The notes under the pieces were generated by a model. The model did not search any database, was not told the DNA's origin, and worked only from the letters and a program-made list of their open reading frames with translations. The position numbers were made by a program, and so were the translations under genes. Shown here piece after piece: positions 1 to 6,152 of a stretch of 21,275 bases of DNA (within the stretch, counting starts at the first letter, position 1; each line of letters starts with the position of its first letter). The stretch is from CAYVKY01 sp964452115 (GTDB lineage Bacteria > Bacteroidota > Ignavibacteria > Tepidaquicellales > Tepidaquicellaceae): NCBI GenBank assembly GCA_964452115.1, contig CAYVKY010000026.1, forward strand, positions 1 to 21,275, given 5' to 3'.

Positions 1-9
1 TGCACAAAA

Positions 10-37
10 AAAGCAGGTAAATTGCTTTACCTGCTTT
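10..37 (-). terminator. Intrinsic terminator after coaE
   Basis: A perfect 12-bp stem (AAAGCAGGTAAA paired with TTTACCTGCTTT) with a 4-base loop is followed on the minus strand by a run of seven T. It lies about 23 bases beyond the coaE stop codon and most simply ends the rny-coaE transcript. Confidence 0.9.
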
Positions 38-60
38 CTATGAAAATTGTTCCGGTACTT

Positions 61-675
61 TTAATTCTTTTCGAGGAGGGACAGAAGTTTTCCGACGTAA
101 TCAATCTGCTCGGAAAATCCTTCCATGTTTTTGTTATTCATAATTATGATATCAGAACGGTCAATCTTTTTGCGTTCGTCCATCTGATATTTCATTACGG
201 TTTCGATTTCTTTTCTCTTGGCTCCGTCTCTCATCATAATCCTTTTCATCCTTGTTTTCTTGTTCGAGTAAACCATTACGACAAAATCCAGATACTTGTC
301 AAAATTACTTTCAAAAAGTATCGCCGATTCTATCAATATCATCTTCTCTTTGGTTTTTCTGATTTGCTTTGCAAGATAATTTATCACAACAGGATGCACT
401 ATGTTGTTGCAGTCGTTGTAATTCTTTTTGCTTTTGAACATTGCTTCTTTCAGTTTTAAAAGATTTATCTTGCCTTTAAAATTCAGAATATCTTTCCCGA
501 ATCTTTTCACCAGCGCTGCTGAAAGTTTTTTATCTTTTGTGTAAAGTTCTTTCGCCAAAAGGTCTGCAAAGAAAACTGTGAATCCCTTGTTCTGCAATTG
601 TGCGCATACTTCGGATTTTCCCGAACCTATACCGCCTGTAATTCCTATTAGAGTTTTACCTTTGATTTTATTCAT
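61..675 (-). CDS. coaE: Dephospho-CoA kinase
   Basis: CoaE phosphorylates the 3'-hydroxyl of dephospho-CoA with ATP, the last step of coenzyme A synthesis, in the cytosol. The 204-residue length is normal for the family. The Walker A P-loop GGIGSGKS is at residues 14-21, right after the first strand (TLIGIT). The CoA-lid region with the conserved HPVV segment follows near residues 93-96, and the basic motif TRMKRIMMRDG lies further on. The ATG start puts the P-loop at the usual distance from the N-terminus. The gene begins 39 bases after the rny stop codon with no terminator between, so it is probably the last gene of that operon; a strong intrinsic terminator follows it. Family identity is clear from motifs; co-transcription is inferred. 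Confidence 0.95.
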   Translation of the reverse strand: MNKIKGKTLIGITGGIGSGKSEVCAQLQNKGFTVFFADLLAKELYTKDKKLSAALVKRFGKDILNFKGKINLLKLKEAMFKSKKNYNDCNNIVHPVVINYLAKQIRKTKEKMILIESAILFESNFDKYLDFVVMVYSNKKTRMKRIMMRDGAKRKEIETVMKYQMDERKKIDRSDIIIMNNKNMEGFSEQIDYVGKLLSLLEKN

Positions 676-714
676 AATTATAAATTATCTTTCATTCAAT
701 CCAATATTATAAAA

Positions 715-2376
715 TTATTTTGCATAAGCAATACTTCTTCTTTCCCTAATCACATTTACTTTTATCTGTCCGGGATATTCCATTTCTTCCTGAATTTTCT
801 GTGCAATGTCATCGGCGAGCTGATCCTGCACTACATCATTTACTTTATCGCATTCGACAATCACTCTCACTTCACGGCCTGCCTGAATTGCATAAGTTTT
901 GCTTACGCCTTCAAATGATGTGCCGATGGTTTCAAGTTTTTCGAGTCTCTTTGAATACGCTTCAACCGATTCTCTTCTTGCACCCGGTCTGGCTCCGCTG
1001 ATGGCGTCTGCCGCCTGCACGAGCACCGCTATCGGATGGTCCATCGTCATTTCATCGTGGTGTGCGCCGATTGCATTGCATACTATCGGATGTTCCTTGC
1101 ATCTTTTTGCAATTTCGTATCCGAGTATTGCGTGCGGACCTTCGATGCTGCGGTCAACTGTTTTTCCTATGTCGTGGAAAAGTCCGGCACGCTTTGCAAG
1201 CATCGGGTCGAGTCCGAGTTCTGCCGCCATAATTCCGGCAATGTGTCCGACTTCTACCGAGTGATTCAATACGTTCTGTCCGTAACTCGAACGGTATTTC
1301 ATTCTTCCGATTAATGTGATGATGTCGCGGTTCACTCCCTGAATTCCCATTTCTATTAATGTCTGCTCGCCTACTCTTATGATTTCTTCGTTGAGTTCCT
1401 TTTCAACTTTTTCGACAACTTCTTCAATTCTTGCCGGATGAATTCTGCCGTCTGCAATCAATCTTTCAAGTGCAACGCGCGCAATTTCCCTTCTGAACGG
1501 GTCGAATGCCGAAATGATTACCGCTTCAGGCGTATCGTCAACAATAATATCCACGCCCGTAGCCGCTTCAAACGAGCGGATGTTGCGTCCTTCCTTGCCG
1601 ATAATTCTGCCTTTAAGTTCATCGCTCGTTATCTGAATCACACTGACGGTTGTTTCCACTGAATGGTCAACACCCGAGCGCTGGATTGACTGCACGATGA
1701 TATTTTTAGAAATGCGGTTTGCTTCGAGTTTTGTTTCTTCCCTTATCTCCTGAAGTTTCTGCGAGGCATCCATTTTTGCTTTATCAATCAAACGGTCGAA
1801 AAGAATTTTTTTCGCTTCGTCTTCCGTAATACCTGCGATACGCTGAAGTCTTTCGCGCTGCTGATTAAGCACCTCTGCCTGTTCCTCTTTCAGCTTTTCA
1901 ACTTCCTTTTCAACTGTCATCACCTCTTTGAACTTGACACTGTAATTCGAAATCACATTCTCGGCTTCTCTTTGTTTTGTCATCAACTCGCTTTTCATTT
2001 TGTCAACATTCTCTTTTTCATTTCTCGCTTTTTTTTCAAGTTCACTCAGTTCCCTGTCACGATGTTTTACCTCTTCGTCGAATTTTTGTTTCCTTTTCAA
2101 AAATTCGTCCTTAACCTCCAATAGTTTTTCCTTCTTGAGGTTCTGTGCGGATTTTTCCGCGTCAATTCTGAATTGCTTACTTCTTTTCTCTGCATCATAA
2201 ATCATTTCCTTCGCTTTGTTATCTGCATCTGAAACTAATTTTTTTGCTATTTCCTCTGCGCTGCCAATTTTCGCCTTACTTGTTTTTGCTTTGAATGCCC
2301 ATCCTATAAAAAACGTACCAATACTTAATACTAACGCAAACATTACAACAATAAGCAATATATAATTTTCATCCAT
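715..2376 (-). CDS. rny: Ribonuclease Y (membrane-anchored KH/HD endoribonuclease)
   Basis: RNase Y starts mRNA decay by endonucleolytic cleavage and is tethered to the inner face of the membrane. The 553 residues show the full family layout: an N-terminal transmembrane helix (about 5-27), a long charged coiled coil (about 35-200), a KH RNA-binding domain with the GRIIGKEGRN loop at 256-265, and an HD phosphohydrolase domain. Visible metal-ligand candidates are H372, H401-D402 (FHDIGK), H439-H440-D441 (AHHDE) and D457. The C-terminal part with EYPGQIKVNVIRE is typical. The ATG start places the membrane helix at the extreme N-terminus as expected. The gene lies between the putative 6S RNA and coaE. 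About 45 bases separate its start from the 3' end of the RNA gene, so it either has a weak own promoter there or is read through from zapA. Confidence 0.97.
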   Translation of the reverse strand: MDENYILLIVVMFALVLSIGTFFIGWAFKAKTSKAKIGSAEEIAKKLVSDADNKAKEMIYDAEKRSKQFRIDAEKSAQNLKKEKLLEVKDEFLKRKQKFDEEVKHRDRELSELEKKARNEKENVDKMKSELMTKQREAENVISNYSVKFKEVMTVEKEVEKLKEEQAEVLNQQRERLQRIAGITEDEAKKILFDRLIDKAKMDASQKLQEIREETKLEANRISKNIIVQSIQRSGVDHSVETTVSVIQITSDELKGRIIGKEGRNIRSFEAATGVDIIVDDTPEAVIISAFDPFRREIARVALERLIADGRIHPARIEEVVEKVEKELNEEIIRVGEQTLIEMGIQGVNRDIITLIGRMKYRSSYGQNVLNHSVEVGHIAGIMAAELGLDPMLAKRAGLFHDIGKTVDRSIEGPHAILGYEIAKRCKEHPIVCNAIGAHHDEMTMDHPIAVLVQAADAISGARPGARRESVEAYSKRLEKLETIGTSFEGVSKTYAIQAGREVRVIVECDKVNDVVQDQLADDIAQKIQEEMEYPGQIKVNVIRERRSIAYAK

Positions 2377-2420
2377 ATATGTAATCCATTTCTTAATAAA
2401 TAATAACTGTTAATTAAAAT

Positions 2421-2660
2421 AAAAAAACCGCACTTTCGTAAATCAAGAATATAAGAGAACCTCTTATATTATACAGTGGGGGGTGCCAAAATGTCTTTTG
2501 CTTCCACTGCTTACTTTCGCCTACTGCCTGAATGCAGGCAGCAGAAGTAAATCCGCTTTCGCGGTGAGGCCTGTAATTGACACTTTCAGAGCTTAACCTC
2601 CCAAATGAACATTATTGTTTGGTTCTTTATAATGTTTGACTGTACGACCGTGCGGTTATA
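2421..2660 (-). ncRNA. ssrS: Probable 6S RNA (ssrS)
   Basis: No protein is encoded here, yet the roughly 240 bases fold on the minus strand into one long interrupted rod, as 6S RNA does. The ends pair: AACCGCAC at 2657-2650 with GTGCGGTT at 2433-2426, then TCGTA (2647-2643) with TACGA (2440-2436), then GTCAA (2640-2636) with TTGAT (2446-2442, one wobble), then an 11-bp helix of 2631-2621 with 2461-2450 (one bulge). A large central bubble follows (2620-2603 opposite 2477-2462). The terminal arm holds a G-rich/C-rich helix (2602-2597 with 2483-2478), AAAGTGTC paired with GACATTTT, a GAAA-capped CCGC/GCGG hairpin, and a CTGCCTG/CAGGCAG hairpin. The 3' end runs into seven T, so the closing stem doubles as a terminator. 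6S RNA is known to sit beside zapA in many bacteria, and zapA ends about 33 bases upstream. 6S RNA binds the housekeeping RNA polymerase holoenzyme. The 5' end is uncertain by perhaps 15 bases. Confidence 0.7.
2448..2470 (-). repeat. 10-bp perfect hairpin in the 3' strand of the 6S RNA central bubble
   Basis: AATATAAGAG at 2448-2457 and its exact complement at 2461-2470 enclose a 3-base loop. This hairpin competes with the long-range helix that joins 2450-2461 to 2621-2631 in the rod model of the surrounding RNA, so the two folds exclude each other. Confidence 0.7.
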
Positions 2661-2692
2661 AAAAAAAACTGTTTTTAACAAAGAACTTATAC

Positions 2693-2992
2693 CTAAAGCT
2701 TTTCTTCGATGTAGCGGCACAACTCTTCAATCTTTTCAGTAGTATCTTTTAAAAGATTCTGATATTGACCGGAAATCTCTTTATTTGTCTCTTTCTCCTT
2801 AAACAAAGTTTCCGTTATATTTAATGCTGCAACTACTGCAATAGACTCTCCTGAGTTATTGGGCGATTGAAAATGTATTCTGTTCATTATAGTATCTACA
2901 TATCCTGCGATGTTCTCTACCTCCTGAACATTATCACCAACGAGGTTATAATCATTGTTGAATATTTTAACCTTTATGCCTGCTGTCTTCAT
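2693..2992 (-). CDS. zapA: Cell division protein ZapA
   Basis: ZapA binds FtsZ and bundles its filaments at the division septum. The 99-residue protein has the family arrangement: a small N-terminal alpha/beta FtsZ-binding head starting VKIFNNDYNLVG, in which the family usually has I-x-G-x-x-Y, then a helix carrying the signature VAALNITETLF (about residues 53-63), and a C-terminal coiled coil rich in K and E. Its start lies 43 bases after the stop of a coiled-coil gene that itself overlaps pheT, so the three are probably one operon. Downstream is the putative 6S RNA, a linkage also seen in other phyla. The identification rests on the signature helix and the length; no motif is missing. Confidence 0.9.
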   Translation of the reverse strand: MKTAGIKVKIFNNDYNLVGDNVQEVENIAGYVDTIMNRIHFQSPNNSGESIAVVAALNITETLFKEKETNKEISGQYQNLLKDTTEKIEELCRYIEEKL

Positions 2993-3035
2993 GCTTTAGA
3001 AAATATTTTCGTTTTTCATTCAGTCAAACACTTGT

Positions 3036-3443
3036 CTATTTAATATTGTCATCCTGGCTCTCCAGGTGCGTATCGATCCTTGCAATCAGTTCCTTTATTC
3101 TGTTCTTTACTCCGTCTTTATCCGGAATTGAACTTTTTTGCGACTGCAAAGTAAATACCATATTTTTCAAATTTGATATCTCTTTTTCTTTTAAAACCAA
3201 ATCAGAATCTTTTTTTGTCAGTTCAATTTTGTATTCCTGAATTTTTCCTTTCAGATCATTTATCGTATCCTTAAGCATCTTTGTCTCTGTTTCATTCTTA
3301 TTCATTTTTTCAATCAACATTCCCACTTTCATATTCAGATGCTCGAGAGCGCGGTTGAAATTTTTCTGCAGAGATTCCAGCTCATCGGCGGGATTCGTCT
3401 GCGGGGCATCATATAAAAGTGACGGCTGATTTACTTTTGTCAT
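3036..3443 (-). CDS. Small coiled-coil protein between pheT and zapA
   Basis: I cannot name this 135-residue protein. After a short Pro/Asn-rich N-terminus, residues about 20-105 form an almost uninterrupted charged coiled coil with heptad-like hydrophobics (FNRALEHLNMKVGMLIEKM, then MLKDTINDLKGKI and LVLKEKEISNLKNMV). A short break (SSIPDKDG) is followed by a conserved-looking helical tail, VKNRIKELIARIDTHLE. There is no signal peptide or membrane span, so it is cytosolic. Its ATG overlaps the pheT stop as TAATG, which suggests translational coupling, and zapA follows after 43 bases. A coding sequence of this kind next to zapA is common in Bacteroidetes as I remember it. By position and architecture a role as a division-associated partner (ZapB-like in shape, not in sequence) is an inference only. 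Confidence 0.75.
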   Translation of the reverse strand: MTKVNQPSLLYDAPQTNPADELESLQKNFNRALEHLNMKVGMLIEKMNKNETETKMLKDTINDLKGKIQEYKIELTKKDSDLVLKEKEISNLKNMVFTLQSQKSSIPDKDGVKNRIKELIARIDTHLESQDDNIK

Positions 3444-5845
3444 TATGCTCTGATTTGAAGCCCGAGATTTTTTTCAAGGGCTTTTTTAATTTTTTCTATT
3501 TGTTTATTAACTTCTTCATCCGTTAATGTCTTTTCTTTCGATACAAAGTCCAGACTCAACGCGATGCTCTTTATTCCTTTTCCTAACTTTTCGTCCTTAT
3601 AAATGTCAAAGAGTTTTACATCCGCCAGAATTTTTCCTGCGCTCTGAAATATTTGTCTGCGTATTTCATCAAACCTTAAACTCTCAGGGCAAAGGAACGC
3701 TAAGTCGCGCTTTACAGAAGGATATTTGTTGATTTCCGTGTACTGCTTCACTTTCTTGCTGCTTTTGAAAAGTTCATCAAAATCGAATTCCGCAATATAT
3801 GCAGTTTGTTCCTTTTCAACAAAATGTCCGTCATCTTCAGTAAACCTGTAAATGCTTCCTGTAATGGCTTTATTTATAAGAACATCGGCAATTTTACAAT
3901 CATTGCCCGTTACATTATAATAATTCAAATCATAATTTTCAATGTTTATTTTATTCATAAACATTTCCACTTCACCTTTCAGGTCGTAAACATCATATTC
4001 CCTTTCTTTTACATCAAATGACCTTAAATCATTTATACCGCTCAGTCCGAAACAAATATAATTTTTCTCAACAAACCTGTTGTCTTTATCAAAAAACACT
4101 TTGCCTGCCTCAAAAAGTTTCTGCGATACATCTTTGCCCGAAAGATTGTGATTCATTCCCATCGTTTTCAGCATACCGTAAAGCAGATTGACACGCATTA
4201 CATTCATTTCAATCGAATTCGGATTTTCTATCTTTACATATTCATCCGAAAAGAATTTTATTTTCTTCTCATCCTGCTGCGAATAAGTAATTATTTCATT
4301 GAAACCTCTGCCGATTAAATACTGCTTGATGCGTTTCAGGAAATCGAGTTTCATTTCACCGAAATCAAAATGCGATGAAATGTCCATACTGAATTCCTTA
4401 GATGCCGGAATGCGCTCGTAGCCGTAAAGCCTTGCTGCTTCTTCAATCAGGTCAATTTCTCTGGTGAGGTCTTCACGCCGCCAGTTCGGTACAAGAAAAA
4501 TTAATTTATCGTCGTCTTTTCTGCTGAAGTCAATTTCTATGCTTTCAAGCATTGTAATGATTTCTTCTTCGGTGAGTTTAATTCCGAGTACCGCTTCCGC
4601 ACGTTTCGCCCTTATCGGCACGAATACATCTTTGAATTTCTCCGGATATAAATCCACCATACCTTTCAGAACTTTTCCGTCTGCAAGCTGTTCGATAAGC
4701 ATAGCGCATCTGCCCGAAGCATATTCAACCATATCAATATCCACACTTCTTTCAAATCTTTGAGACGAATCCGAAATCAATCCGAGCGCCTTGGAATTTT
4801 TCCTGATGCAGACTGGGTCGAAATATGCGCTTTCTATAAAAACATTTTTTGTGTTGTCCGTAATTTCCGAATCTTCGCCGCCCATAATTCCTGCAATTGA
4901 CGACGGCTTTTCGGCATCGCAAACCATCAGCGATTTATCATTCAGAATTCTTTCCTTGCCGTCAAGAGTTTTGAATTTTTCACCCGCTTTTGCAGTCTTA
5001 ACGATTATTTCTTTTCCTCTGATTTTATCATAGTCAAATGCGTGCAACGGCTGCCCGGTTTCCATCATCACGTAGTTTGTAATATCAACCACATTATTTT
5101 TCGGTCGCAGTCCGATTGAAGTCAGATATTTTTTCAGCCATTCGGGAGATTCTTTAATCGCCACATCCTTTACAACCCTTCCTGTAAACCTTTTGCAGTA
5201 CTCCGGATTTTCGGTAGATATTTTTATGTAATCGGATGTCTGTTCATCGGCAGGATGAATTTCAAGTTTCGGAATTTTAATTTTTGTATTTAATATTGCG
5301 GCAAATTCGCGTGCCATTCCGAAATGCGACAGCATATCTCCGCGGTTTGGCGTAACGCCTATATCTATCAAAATGTCATTGTGCCCGCTGTAGTCCGCAA
5401 AGTCAATGCCTGCGGGTGCATCGGGGCTAAGCACCATAATGCCGGAGTGGTCTTCCGACAGGCCGAGTTCATCTTCGGCGCAAATCATACCTTCGGAAAC
5501 CTGTCCTCTGATTTTGCTTTTCTTAATTTCAAAACCGCCGTTGGGAATCACTGCTCCGATTTTTGCAAGAACAACTTTCTGGCCTGCTTCCACGTTAGAT
5601 GCACCGCATACGACGCTCAGAGTTTCACTGCCTGTATTAACTTTACAAAGGCTGAGTTTATCCGCATCGGGATGTTTTTCTTTCGAAATTACTTCTGCAA
5701 CAATGATGTTTTTAAATTTATCACTTTCGAATTCAATTGATTCAATGTCCATTCCGGACCGAATCATTTTCTCGTGTAATTCAGCGAAGGGAATAGAATT
5801 CAACTCCGCTAAATACTGTTTTATCCAATTTAAACTGATTTTCAT
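3443..5845 (-). CDS. pheT: Phenylalanine--tRNA ligase, beta subunit
   Basis: PheT pairs with PheS as an alpha2-beta2 enzyme that charges tRNA-Phe; the beta subunit recognises tRNA and edits mischarged Tyr. The 800-residue length is standard for the bacterial form. Domains in order: the N-terminal MKISLNWIKQYL start; an EMAP/OB-type tRNA-binding domain (about 42-150, with HPDADKLSLCKV and GMICAEDELGLS); the B3/B4 editing domain (about 215-385, with NNVVDITNYVMMETGQPLHAFD); the B5 domain near 400-475; a catalytic-like core; and a C-terminal FDX-ACB anticodon-binding domain (about 705-800, with YPSVKRDLAF). pheS is not adjacent: the gene to the right, read upstream, is an unrelated secreted protein that ends in a strong terminator, so pheT heads its own operon. 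A TAnnTTTG promoter core lies about 40 bases upstream. Confidence 0.97.
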   Translation of the reverse strand: MKISLNWIKQYLAELNSIPFAELHEKMIRSGMDIESIEFESDKFKNIIVAEVISKEKHPDADKLSLCKVNTGSETLSVVCGASNVEAGQKVVLAKIGAVIPNGGFEIKKSKIRGQVSEGMICAEDELGLSEDHSGIMVLSPDAPAGIDFADYSGHNDILIDIGVTPNRGDMLSHFGMAREFAAILNTKIKIPKLEIHPADEQTSDYIKISTENPEYCKRFTGRVVKDVAIKESPEWLKKYLTSIGLRPKNNVVDITNYVMMETGQPLHAFDYDKIRGKEIIVKTAKAGEKFKTLDGKERILNDKSLMVCDAEKPSSIAGIMGGEDSEITDNTKNVFIESAYFDPVCIRKNSKALGLISDSSQRFERSVDIDMVEYASGRCAMLIEQLADGKVLKGMVDLYPEKFKDVFVPIRAKRAEAVLGIKLTEEEIITMLESIEIDFSRKDDDKLIFLVPNWRREDLTREIDLIEEAARLYGYERIPASKEFSMDISSHFDFGEMKLDFLKRIKQYLIGRGFNEIITYSQQDEKKIKFFSDEYVKIENPNSIEMNVMRVNLLYGMLKTMGMNHNLSGKDVSQKLFEAGKVFFDKDNRFVEKNYICFGLSGINDLRSFDVKEREYDVYDLKGEVEMFMNKINIENYDLNYYNVTGNDCKIADVLINKAITGSIYRFTEDDGHFVEKEQTAYIAEFDFDELFKSSKKVKQYTEINKYPSVKRDLAFLCPESLRFDEIRRQIFQSAGKILADVKLFDIYKDEKLGKGIKSIALSLDFVSKEKTLTDEEVNKQIEKIKKALEKNLGLQIRA

Positions 5846-5883
5846 AACCTTTAATATACGAAATTGAAAAAGTACTTAAAATA

Positions 5884-5891
5884 CAAATTTA
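5884..5891 (-). promoter_or_regulatory. Candidate Bacteroidetes-type -7 element upstream of pheT
   Basis: The minus strand reads TAAATTTG, an exact fit to the TAnnTTTG core of the Bacteroidetes housekeeping promoter, 38 bases before the pheT ATG. That gives a leader of roughly 30 bases. No convincing TTTG/TTG -33 element is seen at the expected distance, so this rests on one box only. Confidence 0.4.
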
Positions 5892-6081
5892 TTAATCATA
5901 TTCACTCTTGTCCGGAATAAAGTTATGAAGAGTAAATTAAATCATCACACTGCCTCTAAAGTTGTAAGGTGGGATATACTACCCCTGACAGAGCCCATTT
6001 ATAGACATACCGGCAATAAACCAAACAAACCGTTATTAGTGAAAAATAAAAAAATAATGTTGTTGAACTATTAAATAACAA

Positions 6082-6113
6082 AAGCCCCTTTATCTTTACA
6101 GATAAAGGGGCTT
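6082..6113 (-). terminator. Intrinsic terminator after the T9SS surface-protein gene
   Basis: A perfect 14-bp stem with a 4-base loop and a four-pair G/C run is followed on the minus strand by a T-rich tract (TTTTGTT). It lies 40 bases past the stop codon of the secreted protein and insulates pheT from it. The stem is nearly symmetric, but no plus-strand gene feeds it. Confidence 0.9.
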
Positions 6114-6152
6114 CAGAAATATAAAATTCTGTTCAGAAAATATTCTGAATTT

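Larger units (their letters stand above)
5846..6152. other. Intergenic region between the T9SS gene and pheT
   Basis: This 307-base gap holds the terminator of the right-hand gene (6082-6113) and the pheT promoter candidate. The middle (about 5930-6050) contains no start-to-stop ORF that looks coding, no tRNA-like cloverleaf and no long repeat. A short imperfect dyad (GGTGGGATATACTACCCC, near 5970) is the only structure seen. Confidence 0.6.

Noticed and set aside
801..1314. Plus-strand open frames across rny
   Set aside because: The minus-strand KH and HD domains are unmistakable in the same bases; the plus-strand frames have no motif.
2421..2660. tmRNA, SRP RNA or RNase P RNA in the zapA-rny gap
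   Set aside because: No tRNA-like end pair with a T-loop, no GGAAGGAAGCAGC-type SRP tip and no GAGGAAAGTCC RNase P core is present; the single long rod with a central bubble fits 6S better.
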